Counted from the stretch's first letter, positions 40,812-48,565 are shown. The stretch: DNA of 64,000 nt from Roseomonas aerilata DSM 19363 (GCF_000711725.1 NZ_JONP01000004.1:229700-293699); one strand, 5' to 3'. Made by a program: numbers and translations. The notes: generated by a model not told the origin, from the letters alone.

Positions 40812-40919
40812 CTATTCGCTATCACCAACATCATCCAAAGTACATTCTGGAGACTGAAGGCAAGGATCAGCCTCCGCCAGCACTTCATCAATGATATTCT
40901 GGAAATTCTCGGGTTCCAT
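40812..40919 (-). CDS. 35-residue acidic peptide with two Cys (candidate RiPP precursor)
   Basis: An ATG at 40917-40919 with GGAGG eight bases upstream opens a 35-residue frame. It starts MEPENFQNIIDEVLAEADP and continues CLQSPECTLDDVGDSE. It is strongly acidic (12 Asp/Glu, no Lys or Arg). The N-terminal half can form an amphipathic helix like a RiPP leader (FQNIIDEVLAEA); the C-terminal half has Cys20 and Cys26 and Ser/Thr residues that could be modified. It is followed by a terminator and then an oxygenase gene. It overlaps a longer, out-of-frame open stretch that lacks a comparable ribosome site. No homologue is recognised. Confidence 0.6.
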   Translation of the reverse strand: MEPENFQNIIDEVLAEADPCLQSPECTLDDVGDSE

Positions 40920-41053
40920 GTGTTTATCCTCCAGCAGCTCTTGCCAGCGTCTGCAAGGCCATTTGAAGGCTGACAGGATGCACTCAGCTCGGTCAAGAAG
41001 ATTTTTGAATTAAAACTGGATCGATCTGGTACACTCCCGATTCGCTATTATAC

Positions 41054-42094
41054 TCATTCCGCCGCGGCGGCGGCTTCCTCGGCGTCCGGGGCGACCATCA
41101 TGGCGTTGGCGACCTGGTTGGCCTGGTCGCGGATGCGCTTCTCGATGGACTCCGCCAGCTCGGGGTGGTCGCGGAGGAACTGCTTGGCGTTCTCGCGGCC
41201 CTGGCCGATGCGCTGGCTGTCGGCGGAGAACCAGGCGCCGGACTTCTCGACCACGCCGGCCTTGACGCCGAGGTCGATGAGCTCGCCGACCTTGGAGACG
41301 CCCTCGCCGTACATGATGTCGAACTCGACCTGCCGGAATGGCGGGGCCATCTTGTTCTTCACCACCTTCACGCGGGTCTGGTTGCCGACGACTTCCTCGC
41401 GGTCCTTGATCTGGCCGATGCGGCGGATTTCCATGCGGATGGAGGCATAGAACTTCAGCGCGTTGCCGCCCGTGGTCGTCTCCGGGTTGCCGAACATGAC
41501 GCCGATCTTCAGCCGGATCTGGTTGAGGAAGATCATCATGCAGTTGGAGCGGGCGATGGAGCCGGTCAGCTTACGCAGCGCCTGGGACATGAGGCGGGCG
41601 TGGAGGCCGACGTGGCTGTCGCCCATCTCGCCCTCGAGTTCGGCGCGGGGGACGAGGGCGGCGACGGAGTCGATCACCAGCACGTCGATGGCGCCGGAGC
41701 GGACGAGGGTGTCGGCGATTTCCAGCGCCTGCTCACCGGCGTCGGGCTGGGAGATGAGGAGGTTGTCCACGTCCACGCCGAGCTTGCGGGCGTAGCCGGG
41801 GTCGAGGGCGTGCTCGGCGTCGATGAAGGCGCAGGTGCCGCCCTTCTTCTGGGCTTCGGCGACGCACTGGAGGGCGAGGGTGGTCTTGCCCGAGGATTCC
41901 GGGCCGTAGATCTCGATGACGCGGCCCTTGGGGAGGCCGCCGATGCCGAGGGCCAGGTCGAGGCCAAGGGAGCCGGTGGAGACGACCTCGACGTCCTCGT
42001 TAATCTGCTTTCCGCCCATCCGCATGATGGAGCCCTTCCCGAAGGAGCGCTCGATCTGGGAGAGAGCGGCCTCGAGAGCCTTGTTCTTTTCCAT
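41054..42094 (-). CDS. recA: Recombinase A
   Basis: A 346-residue RecA. Landmarks are [20 protein letters not shown], the Walker [33 protein letters not shown] (quoted in part), the L2 DNA-binding loop region [20 protein letters not shown] and the acidic, Ala-rich C-terminus ([10 protein letters not shown]). It catalyses strand exchange and triggers LexA self-cleavage in the SOS response. A promoter with a LexA box lies about 145 bases upstream. No strong terminator is seen after the gene, so transcription may run into the low-GC island. Confidence 0.98.
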   Translation of the reverse strand: MEKNKALEAALSQIERSFGKGSIMRMGGKQINEDVEVVSTGSLGLDLALGIGGLPKGRVIEIYGPESSGKTTLALQCVAEAQKKGGTCAFIDAEHALDPGYARKLGVDVDNLLISQPDAGEQALEIADTLVRSGAIDVLVIDSVAALVPRAELEGEMGDSHVGLHARLMSQALRKLTGSIARSNCMMIFLNQIRLKIGVMFGNPETTTGGNALKFYASIRMEIRRIGQIKDREEVVGNQTRVKVVKNKMAPPFRQVEFDIMYGEGVSKVGELIDLGVKAGVVEKSGAWFSADSQRIGQGRENAKQFLRDHPELAESIEKRIRDQANQVANAMMVAPDAEEAAAAAE

Positions 42095-42237
42095 TGTGGA
42101 AGTAGCCCCTTGCGTTCGGTGGACGGCTCGCGTGCCACCGGCGGATGAGTGGATGGTGAGTTACACCACCGCCTCACGCGCTTGTTAACCGGCCGGGGTG
42201 GGCGTGCACAAGGTGAAACGCCGCCCCGGTCCAGGAT

Positions 42238-42252
42238 GTTCATATTATGTTC
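42238..42252. promoter_or_regulatory. LexA (SOS) box of recA
   Basis: GTTCATATTATGTTC is a perfect GTTC-N7-GTTC alphaproteobacterial SOS box. It overlaps the predicted -10 hexamer of the recA promoter, as expected for repression by occlusion. Confidence 0.9.
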
Positions 42253-42269
42253 AGGGTCGCCAAAAGCAA
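42242..42269 (-). promoter_or_regulatory. recA promoter
   Basis: On the minus strand TTGCTT (42269-42264) and TAATAT (42247-42242) are separated by 16 bases, a good sigma-70 type pair. The -10 lies inside the LexA box. The predicted transcript starts near 42235, giving an untranslated leader of about 140 bases before recA. Confidence 0.6.
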
Positions 42270-42285
42270 GGGGAAAGAGGGCGAT

Positions 42286-43941
42286 TCAGGGGAGGTTGGC
42301 GACGGCCTGGACGAGGTCGGCGGGGCGGTAGGGCTTGGGGAGGAAGAGGGTGGGGGTGCGGGGGTCCCTCCCCTGCCCTGCTCCTTCGGTTGCCGGTGGT
42401 TCGGGGGAGAGGTCGCGGGTGAGGTCGGTGCCGAGGGCGGCTTCGGCGTAGCCGCTGGTGAGGATGACGGGGAGGTCCGGGCGCTGGGCGCGGAGGGCAC
42501 GGGCGAGGGCGATGCCGTCGGTGCCGGGCATGGTGATGTCGGAGATGAGGGCGTCCGGGGCGAGGCCGGCTTCGACGAGTTCGAGGGCGGTGTCGCCGTC
42601 CTCGGCCTGGGTGACCTTGTGGCCGGCGCGTTCGAGGGCGACGGCGGAGAGGCGGCGGAGGGGGGCTTCGTCGTCCACGAGGAGGATGTGGCGGGTGGTG
42701 GGGCGCGGGGGTGGCGTAGGGGTGGCCTGGGCGGGGGGAGTTGGGTCGGGCTCGCCCTCGTGGCGGGGGAAGGCGATGCGGAAGCGGGTGTGGCCGGGGC
42801 GGCTCTCGATCTGGAGGGCGCCGCCGGACTGGCGGACGATGCCGTGGACGGTTGCCAGGCCGAGGCCGGTGCCGCCCTGGGCGGCGCGGGTGGTGAAGAA
42901 GGGTTCGACCACGCGGCCGAGGGTTTCGGGGGGCATGCCCGGCCCGTTGTCGGTGACTTCGAGGACGACCCAGCGGCCGGGGGGGAGGGTGTCGGGGAGG
43001 CCGGGTTCCTCGCGGAGGGCGACGGCGGTGTCGGTGGCGATGGTGAGGCGGGCGGTGCCTTCGGGTAGGGCGGCCATGGCGTCGCGGGCGTTGGTCGCGA
43101 GGTTGAGGAGGACCTGGTCGAGCTGGACGGGGTCCACGCGGACGCGGCGGCCGAGGGCGTGGGGGCGGAGGTCGAGGGCGATGTGCGGGCCGAGGAGGCT
43201 GCGGAGCATGGGCGTCATCGCAGCGACGGTGTCGTCGAGGCTGACCACGCGGGGTTCGAGTTGCTGGCGCCGGGCGAAGGCGAGGAGGCGACGGACGAGG
43301 GCGGCGCCGCGGGCGGCGGCGTCGAGGGCGGGCTGGAGGTCGGACGTGGTTTGAGGCGCGGCCTGGCGGGCGACGTCCACCGCGGAGACGATGATCGAGA
43401 GAAGGTTGTTGATGTCGTGGGCGATGCCGCCGGCGAGCTGGCCGACGGTGCGCAGGCGCTCGCCGGCGGCGGCCCCCTCGCGGCCGCGGGCGCGCTCGGA
43501 GAGGTCCTCGGCCAGGAGGATGCGGGTGCCGTCCGGGAGAGGGGAGAGGTTGAGGGCAGCGAGGAGCGGGGGCTGGCCTTCGGGCTGGGCGAGTTCGGCT
43601 TCCAGCGCTGCCGGGGCGGGGCTTTCGAGCCAGCGGAGGATGGCGGGGCGGGCCGCGAGGCCCGCGAGGGAAGGCGCGGGGGTGCCCGGGCGCAGCGGGA
43701 CGGCGGGGCCGAGCATCCGGCGGAGGGCGGGGTTGGCGTGGAGGAGCGTGTTCGCCGCGTCGAGCAGGGCGGCGCCCTGGGGGAGCGCGTCGATGAGGGC
43801 GAGCAGGGTCGCGTCCGGCGCGGGGCCGGGCCGGGAAAGTCCGAGTGCTCTCCGGATGCCGTCCGCCATGGGGGCCAGCCTAGCGTGGGCGGTGGGCGCG
43901 TCCAGCGGGGTGGGTGCAAGTCTTATGCGGGGGCGGCTCAT
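42286..43941 (-). CDS. cckA: CckA-type hybrid sensor histidine kinase without membrane spans
   Basis: A 551-residue hybrid kinase (or 527 from the ATG at 43869). A PAS-like domain (LLALIDALPQGAALLDAANT, about 45-65 on) leads to the phosphoacceptor helix GQLAGGIAHDINNLLSIIVS (His near 178), typical of CckA. ATPase boxes NLATNARDAM, VTDNGPGMPPE and TGLGLATVHGIV follow. The C-terminal receiver has LLVDDEAPLRR, the Asp in LISDITMPGTDG, and LPKPYRP after a Pro-rich insert. CckA controls CtrA phosphorylation via ChpT. The usual N-terminal transmembrane part of CckA is absent here. Location next to recA and flagellar genes fits alphaproteobacterial cckA. Confidence 0.75.
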   Translation of the reverse strand: MSRPRIRLAPTPLDAPTAHARLAPMADGIRRALGLSRPGPAPDATLLALIDALPQGAALLDAANTLLHANPALRRMLGPAVPLRPGTPAPSLAGLAARPAILRWLESPAPAALEAELAQPEGQPPLLAALNLSPLPDGTRILLAEDLSERARGREGAAAGERLRTVGQLAGGIAHDINNLLSIIVSAVDVARQAAPQTTSDLQPALDAAARGAALVRRLLAFARRQQLEPRVVSLDDTVAAMTPMLRSLLGPHIALDLRPHALGRRVRVDPVQLDQVLLNLATNARDAMAALPEGTARLTIATDTAVALREEPGLPDTLPPGRWVVLEVTDNGPGMPPETLGRVVEPFFTTRAAQGGTGLGLATVHGIVRQSGGALQIESRPGHTRFRIAFPRHEGEPDPTPPAQATPTPPPRPTTRHILLVDDEAPLRRLSAVALERAGHKVTQAEDGDTALELVEAGLAPDALISDITMPGTDGIALARALRAQRPDLPVILTSGYAEAALGTDLTRDLSPEPPATEGAGQGRDPRTPTLFLPKPYRPADLVQAVANLP

Positions 43942-43948
43942 GCGCGGC

Positions 43949-45007
43949 TCATACGGGCGGCCTGTTGCTGCGGGCGCGCCAGACGAAGGCGATGATCTCG
44001 GCGACGGCCTGGTAGTGCTCGGGCGGGATCTCGGTCTCCAGCGGCAGCTTAAAGAGGGCGCGGGCGAGCGGCGGGTTGGAGACGAGGGGCACGCCCGATT
44101 CGCGGGCCTTCTCGCGGATGCGGGCGGCGACCTCGTCGGCGCCTTTGGCGAGGATCTTCGGGGCGGAGGCGGAACCCTCGTCGTAGCCGAGGGCGACAGC
44201 GAAGTGGGTGGGGTTGGTGATGATGACGGCGGCGCGGGGGACGGCAGCCATCATGCGTTGGCGGGCGCGCTGCTGGCGGATGGCCTTCTGCTTGCCCTTC
44301 ACATGCGGGTCGCCCTCGCTGTCCTTCGCTTCCTGCTTCATCTCCTCACGGCTCATTCGCAGGCGGCGGAGATGGCGGAAATGGACGAGGAAGACGTCGC
44401 CGGCGGCGAGGAGGGCGAAGGCGGCGAGGGTGGCGGCGACGAGGCGCAGGCCCTGATCGGCGACGGTGGAGAGGAGCGCCGAGGCGGGCTGGTGCATCAG
44501 CGTCTCCAGCAGCTCGGGCGCGGCGCCGGCGTGCCAGATGGCGGCGCCGACGAGGGCCATCTTGAGGAGCGTTTTCAGGAACTCGATCAGCGGCTCCATG
44601 CCGACGAGGCGCTTGAAGCCGGACATCGGGGAGAGGCGGGAGAATTGTGGCTTGAGGCCCTGGGCGGAGACGAGGCCGCGGGTCTGCAGAAGCGTGGTGC
44701 CGGCGGCGCCGATCGCGGCGGCGGCGAGGACGGGGAGGAGGACGAGGGCGGAAGGCTGGAGGAGTTCCAGCGCCTGCTGGGGTGAGAGCTCGTGGCCGCG
44801 CTCGAGGATGCCGCGGAGGGCGCGCAGGAGGTCGCGGCCCATTGAGGGAAGGGCAGAGGCGGCGGCAAGGACGGCGAGGAGGAGGGCCATGAAGCCCGAG
44901 GCCTCACGCGAGTTCGGGACCTGGCCTTCCTCCCGCGCCTTCTCGAGCCGCCGGGCGCTGGGTGGGCCCTGGCGGTCCTCGGCGTCGGCGCCTTCCTCTT
45001 CGGCCAT
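43949..45007 (-). CDS. flhB: Flagellar type III secretion protein FlhB
   Basis: A 352-residue export-gate component. The N-terminus is charged (KTEEGADAEDRQGPPSARRL-like, with ARRLEKAREEGQVPNSREA) and four hydrophobic spans lie between about 30 and 210. The self-cleavage motif NPTHFAVALGY is at about 262-272. Cleavage between N and P switches export from hook to filament substrates. It starts 3 bases after the fliR stop on the same strand and ends the fliQ-fliR-flhB unit. Confidence 0.95.
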   Translation of the reverse strand: MAEEEGADAEDRQGPPSARRLEKAREEGQVPNSREASGFMALLLAVLAAASALPSMGRDLLRALRGILERGHELSPQQALELLQPSALVLLPVLAAAAIGAAGTTLLQTRGLVSAQGLKPQFSRLSPMSGFKRLVGMEPLIEFLKTLLKMALVGAAIWHAGAAPELLETLMHQPASALLSTVADQGLRLVAATLAAFALLAAGDVFLVHFRHLRRLRMSREEMKQEAKDSEGDPHVKGKQKAIRQQRARQRMMAAVPRAAVIITNPTHFAVALGYDEGSASAPKILAKGADEVAARIREKARESGVPLVSNPPLARALFKLPLETEIPPEHYQAVAEIIAFVWRARSNRPPV

Positions 45008-45010
45008 GGA

Positions 45011-45787
45011 TTAGCGAAGCCCCGGGAGGGTGGACCAGCCGGCCTGGAGCGCGACCATGAAGCTACCGAGCAGCGAAGGGGCGAGGAGGGCGAGAAGGGC
45101 GAGGCCGGCGACGATCTGGCCGGGAGCCGCGACAAAGAAGACCTGGATGGAGGGCGCGACGCGGGCGATGAGCGCCATGGCAAGGTTGATGGTGACGGCG
45201 GCGAGCACGAAGGGCGCGGCGAGGCGGAGCGCGAGAGCGAGCATGGCGCCGCCGGCCTCGGCCAGTTCGCCCGCGGCCTCGGCGGCGGGCCAGGGGGCGC
45301 CGGGGGGCATGAGGGTGTAGGACTCGGCGAGGGCGCGCAGCGGCAGCGCGTGCAGGCCGGTGGAGAGGACGAGGACGGCGGCGGCGAGGGTGCCGAGCCG
45401 GCCGAGGGCGGAGGCGCCGCTGCCGAGCGCCGCGTCCGGGACGAGGATATTGGCGAGGCCGAGCAGGGTGGCGCCGGCCTGGAGGGCGACGGAGAGGGCA
45501 AGGGCGAGGAGGCGCGCGAGGCCGCCGATCCAGAGGCCGGTCGCGATCTCGAGCGAGATGAGGCGGGCGGTGGTGGCGATGTCGTCCGGGGCCGGCGGCA
45601 GGGTGGGGGCGAGGACGGGCAGCAGGAGCGGCACGAGGCCGAGGGCGATGGCCAGGCGGATCGGGGCGGGCACGTCGCTTTCGCCGAGGCCGGGGAGGAT
45701 CATCGCGGCGGCGCCGAGGCGGGCGAGGACGAGCACGGCCTGGAAGGCGAGCGAGGGCAGGGCCGCGAGGAGCTCGGCCTCGGTCAC
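45011..45787 (-). CDS. fliR: Flagellar export protein FliR
   Basis: A 258-residue membrane protein with about six spans, part of the FliPQR export gate. LARLGAAAMILPGLGESDVPAPIRLAIAL (quoted in part: ILPGLGESDVPAPIRLAI) near residues 28-46 is the conserved first block. GLWIGGLARLLALALSVALQ and RVAPSIQVFFVAAPGQIVAG follow. Its ATG overlaps the fliQ stop by 4 bases. Confidence 0.93.
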   Translation of the reverse strand: MTEAELLAALPSLAFQAVLVLARLGAAAMILPGLGESDVPAPIRLAIALGLVPLLLPVLAPTLPPAPDDIATTARLISLEIATGLWIGGLARLLALALSVALQAGATLLGLANILVPDAALGSGASALGRLGTLAAAVLVLSTGLHALPLRALAESYTLMPPGAPWPAAEAAGELAEAGGAMLALALRLAAPFVLAAVTINLAMALIARVAPSIQVFFVAAPGQIVAGLALLALLAPSLLGSFMVALQAGWSTLPGLR

Positions 45788-46059
45788 GGCATGCCGCCGA
45801 GGGCGACCATGCGGTCGAAGAGCGTGACCGTCCAGGCGCGGAGCGATTCGACCATGAAGGGGCCGAGGAGGAGGAGGCCGCCGCCGGTGACCGCGAGCTT
45901 CGGCAGGAAGGCGAGCGAGGCTTCCTGGATCTGGGTGAGGGCCTGGATGACCGAGACGGCGAGGCCGACAACGAGGAGCGCGATCAGCAGGGGTGCGCCC
46001 AGTTGCAGGCAGATCCAGATCGCGTCGCGCATCGATTGCGCGACGAGTTCGACGTCCAT
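45784..46059 (-). CDS. fliQ: Flagellar export protein FliQ
   Basis: A 91-residue protein with two membrane helices (about 17-38 and 55-75), matching FliQ length. The stretches PLLIALLVVGLAVSVIQALT and QIQEASLAFLPKL are typical of the FliQ/SctS family. It is a subunit of the FliPQR gate of the flagellar type III secretion apparatus. Overlaps fliR by 4 bases; 48 bases separate it from fliE. Confidence 0.93.
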   Translation of the reverse strand: MDVELVAQSMRDAIWICLQLGAPLLIALLVVGLAVSVIQALTQIQEASLAFLPKLAVTGGGLLLLGPFMVESLRAWTVTLFDRMVALGGMP

Positions 46060-46107
46060 TCGGCCCTCCTGGCCTTCGTGCGTGCGGTGGTGGTGGCGGG
46101 GCGCGCG

Positions 46108-46404
46108 CTAGATCGGCATGCGCATGACGTCCTGGTAGGCGGAGATCACGCGGTCCCGCACGGCGACGGCGGTTTGCAGCGCCATCTCGGCGCGGGTGAC
46201 GGCGAGGACGGTTTCGGTGACGCCGACCTGGCCGAGGAGGGCGCCGGAGCTGGCGGCGTCGGCTTGGCGACTGGAGTCGACGGCCCCCTCGATGGCGCGC
46301 TTGAGGGCGCCGCCGAAGCCCTCCCCTCCCCCACCCGCCGAGGGCGTGGCGTTCACGCCGCGATAGGCGGCGGCAGCGGCGGCGGCGCCGATCGGGCCCG
46401 GCAT
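46108..46404 (-). CDS. fliE: Flagellar hook-basal body protein FliE
   Basis: A 98-residue protein. The C-terminal half, with LGQVGVTETVLAVTRAEMAL and AVRDRVISAYQDVMRMPI, is the conserved FliE domain that connects the MS ring to the rod. The N-terminal half is Ala/Gly-rich. Its ATG overlaps the flgC stop by one base (TGATG). Gene order flgB-flgC-fliE is the standard rod operon. Confidence 0.93.
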   Translation of the reverse strand: MPGPIGAAAAAAAYRGVNATPSAGGGGEGFGGALKRAIEGAVDSSRQADAASSGALLGQVGVTETVLAVTRAEMALQTAVAVRDRVISAYQDVMRMPI

Positions 46405-46811
46405 CAGCGCAGCGACTCGATCGTGCGCGTGAGCATGCCGCGCGTGGTTTCGAGCACCGAGAGGTTGGCGCTGTAGCTGCGCTGGGCCTCGCGCATGTCC
46501 ATGACCTCGATAAGGCTGTCGACGTTGGGTGTCTTCACGTAGCCCTGGGCGTCGGCGGCGGGGCTGGATGGGTCGAAGCGCTTCGGGAAGTCGCCGGGGG
46601 CCTGGCCGATGCGCGATACGGAGACGGTCTGGGCGCCCGTCGCGCGGTCGAGGTGGTTGCCGAAGCTGACCGTGCGGCGGCGATAGGGGTCGGCGCCCGG
46701 CGTGTCGCCGGTGCTGTCGCGGTTGGCGAGGTTTTCCGCCACCACGCGGAGGCGGGTGGACTGCGCCGCCATGCCGGCGGCGGAGATCCGTAATGCCCTG
46801 TCCATGTCCAT
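46404..46811 (-). CDS. flgC: Flagellar proximal rod protein FlgC
   Basis: A 135-residue rod protein. N-terminal ALRISAAGMAAQSTRLRVVA and ENLANRDSTG form the rod/hook signature with the ANxD motif. GYVKTPNVDSLIEVMDMREA and RSYSANLSVLETTRGMLTRT make up the conserved C-terminal helix. It is assembled in the proximal rod with FlgB, FlgF and FliE. Confidence 0.95.
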   Translation of the reverse strand: MDMDRALRISAAGMAAQSTRLRVVAENLANRDSTGDTPGADPYRRRTVSFGNHLDRATGAQTVSVSRIGQAPGDFPKRFDPSSPAADAQGYVKTPNVDSLIEVMDMREAQRSYSANLSVLETTRGMLTRTIESLR

Positions 46812-46830
46812 GCGCGGGTTTCCTTACGGT

Positions 46831-47241
46831 CTATCCGTTGCGGCCGAGGGCCGTGCGGAACATGCCCACCCAGCGGCGATGAAGGCTCATCGCGAGGGAA
46901 TGGGCGGTATCGGTGTCGGCGACCTTGATGGCCTGCTCGTCGAGCGAGACGGCGTTGCCGTCGGGCGAGACCTCGGCCGCGGGATCGGGGCGGGTGCCGG
47001 CGGCGTTGCCGGTGCCGACGAGGTGGCCGGGGTTGGTGCGGGCCATGCCCTGGCTGCCGGTGGCGCGGGCGAGCTGGGCGGCGAAAGGCGTGAGGTCGCG
47101 CGCGCGGTAGTTCGGTGTGTCGGCGTTGGCGATGTTGCGCGCGAGGACCTCCTGCCGGCGGTCAAGCCAGCGGAGGCGGGCCTCGGCGAGCTCCATCGGG
47201 CTTTTGGCCGCGGCAGGGGTGGTTCGGTCCATGCCCGGCAT
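46831..47241 (-). CDS. flgB: Flagellar proximal rod protein FlgB
   Basis: A 136-residue protein (133 if started at the second Met, 47232). The motif RRQEVLARNIANADTPNYRA in the first third is diagnostic of FlgB. The C-terminal TDTAHSLAMSLHRRWVGMFR is the family's last helix. First gene of flgB-flgC-fliE-fliQ-fliR-flhB on the minus strand, divergent from fliO-fliP, with a CtrA-like half-site pair in the shared upstream region. Confidence 0.94.
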   Translation of the reverse strand: MPGMDRTTPAAAKSPMELAEARLRWLDRRQEVLARNIANADTPNYRARDLTPFAAQLARATGSQGMARTNPGHLVGTGNAAGTRPDPAAEVSPDGNAVSLDEQAIKVADTDTAHSLAMSLHRRWVGMFRTALGRNG

Positions 47242-47256
47242 TATCGGCCGGGTTGG

Positions 47257-47271
47257 TTAACCGATGCTTGA
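47257..47271. promoter_or_regulatory. CtrA-like site between divergent flagellar operons
   Basis: TTAACCGATGCTTGA fits TTAA-N7-TTAA with one mismatch (second half TTGA). CtrA activates class II flagellar promoters in alphaproteobacteria, and the site lies 16 bases before the flgB start and 57 bases before a plus-strand small gene. TTAA half-sites are common, so this is tentative. Confidence 0.35.
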
Positions 47272-47327
47272 TGCGGCGCGGGGCGGCATTAACGGTTTGG
47301 AAGGGTTGGGGCGGCAAACTCTGCCGC

Positions 47328-47573
47328 ATGACGAGCACGCCGCAAAAAGCCGTTCTCGCCGCCGTGGATGAATTGCACGGCGTGCTGAGCCTCGCAGAGG
47401 TCCTCCTGATCACGGGACGGACACTCGACCTTGGGGGACTGGACAAGGAGGTCGCGGCCATCTGCGACGCCGTGGCCGCCCTGCCGCCGGAGGAGGGCCG
47501 CGCCGCGCGGCCTGCCCTTACCGACCTGCTTCGCCAGGTGGAGGGGCTGCATGGCCAGCTTCGGGCGCGATGA
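47328..47573 (+). CDS. Small helical protein in the flagellar cluster
   Basis: An 81-residue protein beginning MTSTPQKAVLAAVDELHGVL. It is all-helical with heptad-like Leu/Ala (LDLGGLDKEVAAICDAVAAL, LTDLLRQVEGLHGQLRA), no signal peptide and no membrane span. Position between the flgB promoter and fliO suggests a flagellar chaperone-like role (compare FlgN/FliT size and shape), but no family motif supports that. It ends 33 bases before fliO. Confidence 0.6.
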   Translation: MTSTPQKAVLAAVDELHGVLSLAEVLLITGRTLDLGGLDKEVAAICDAVAALPPEEGRAARPALTDLLRQVEGLHGQLRAR

Positions 47574-47606
47574 GCCGGATTTCCGCGGCCGGTCCTGGGG
47601 GCGGGC

Positions 47607-47852
47607 ATGAACGAGGCGATGGGGCAGTGGGTGAGCGCGGCCGGGGCGCTGGCCGTGGTGCTGGGCCTGCTCTGGCTGGTCGCGCGGCTGGCGCGGCGGG
47701 GCGGGATGGCGGCCTCGGGGCCGCGCCGGGTGCGGGTGGTGGAGGCGACGGCGATCGATCCGCGCCGTCGCGCCGTGATCCTGCGGGTGGACGGGCGCGA
47801 GGCGCTGGTGCTGACGGGCGGGCCGCAGGACGTCTTCGTCGGCTGGCTCTGA
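47607..47852 (+). CDS. fliO: Flagellar biosynthetic protein FliO
   Basis: An 81-residue protein with one N-terminal transmembrane helix (WVSAAGALAVVLGLLWLVAR). The short cytoplasmic domain (RVRVVEATAIDPRRRAVILR, VDGREALVLTGGPQDVFVG) is typical of FliO. It assists assembly of FliP into the export gate. The fliP reading frame begins near its end. Confidence 0.85.
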   Translation: MNEAMGQWVSAAGALAVVLGLLWLVARLARRGGMAASGPRRVRVVEATAIDPRRRAVILRVDGREALVLTGGPQDVFVGWL

Positions 47853-47863
47853 TCGCGGGGTTC

Positions 47864-48565
47864 GTGCTGCTGCCCGTGGGGGCGGCGGTGGCGCAGTCGG
47901 TCTCGCTCGATCTCGGCGGCTCGGGTTCGGGGAGCACGGCGCGGCTGGTTCAGCTGACGGCGATGATCGGGCTGCTGTCGCTGGCCCCTTCCCTGCTGGT
48001 GATGGCGACGGCCTTCGCGCGGATCGTCATCGTGCTGTCGCTGTTGCGGAGCGCGATCGGGGCGCAGGGGATCCCGCCGAACCCGGTGCTGATCGGGCTG
48101 GCGCTGTTCCTGACCTTCTTTGTCATGCAGCCGGTGATCGAGGCGTCCTGGGCGCAGGGATTGCAGCCGATGCTCGCGGGGCAGATGGCGGAGCTGGACG
48201 GGCTTTCGGCCTCGGCGGAGCCGTTCCGGAAGTTCATGGCGGCGAATGCGCGGGATTCGGATCTCGCGCTGTTCCTCGACCTCGCGCAGTTGCCGGCGCC
48301 GGCAGGGCCGGAGGCGACACCGTGGCGGGCGCTGGTGCCCGCCTTCATGGTGAGCGAGCTGAAGCGTGGCTTCGAGATCGGCTTCCTGATGTTCCTGCCG
48401 TTCCTGGTGATCGACCTGGTGGCGGCCTCGCTGCTGATGTCGCTGGGCATGATGATGCTGCCGCCGAGCGTGGTGGCGCTGCCCTTCAAGATCATCTTCT
48501 TCGTGATGGTCGATGGCTGGCGCCTGGTCTCGGCGAGCCTCGTGCAGGGCTTCGCGAGCCAATAG
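47864..48565 (+). CDS. fliP: Flagellar export protein FliP
   Basis: About 233 residues from a GTG at 47864. FliP usually has a cleaved signal peptide; the hydrophobic stretch RRLALIAGFVLLPVGAAVAQ ends in a good cleavage site but its beginning lacks ATG, GTG or TTG, so the true start may be a CTG at 47843 or the GTG used here. The body is clear: LLSLAPSLLVMATAFARIVI, SLLRSAIGAQGIPPNPVLIG, FMAANARDSDLALFLDLA, ALVPAFMVSELKRGFEIGFL and VDGWRLV. It forms the export pore with FliQ and FliR. Confidence 0.92.
   Translation: MLLPVGAAVAQSVSLDLGGSGSGSTARLVQLTAMIGLLSLAPSLLVMATAFARIVIVLSLLRSAIGAQGIPPNPVLIGLALFLTFFVMQPVIEASWAQGLQPMLAGQMAELDGLSASAEPFRKFMAANARDSDLALFLDLAQLPAPAGPEATPWRALVPAFMVSELKRGFEIGFLMFLPFLVIDLVAASLLMSLGMMMLPPSVVALPFKIIFFVMVDGWRLVSASLVQGFASQ

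Larger units (their letters stand above)
37855..41053. other. Low-GC island between recA and alaS
   Basis: About 3.2 kb whose composition falls well below its surroundings (26 of 60 bases GC at 40201-40260, against 48 of 60 at 22861-22920). Codons end in A/T much more often. It begins right after the recA stop codon and ends inside the alaS coding sequence. It holds three minus-strand genes: a 35-residue peptide, an oxygenase and a solute-binding protein, then the alaS start. No integrase, transposase, tRNA or flanking direct repeat was seen, so entry by homologous recombination is more likely than by a mobile element. Confidence 0.7.

Noticed and set aside
40793..40996. 67-residue minus-strand frame overlapping the 35-residue peptide gene
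   Set aside because: No ribosome-binding site at its ATG, random composition, and it is out of frame with the peptide gene that has GGAGG at ideal spacing.
37855..41053. Integrative element or prophage remnant
   Set aside because: No integrase, recombinase, transposase, tRNA or direct repeats were found at the borders.
47570..47863. N-terminal extension of FliP starting with ATGA at 47570
   Set aside because: The extension is a Gly/Arg-rich shadow of fliO, which has a proper membrane helix and FliO motifs in the other frame.
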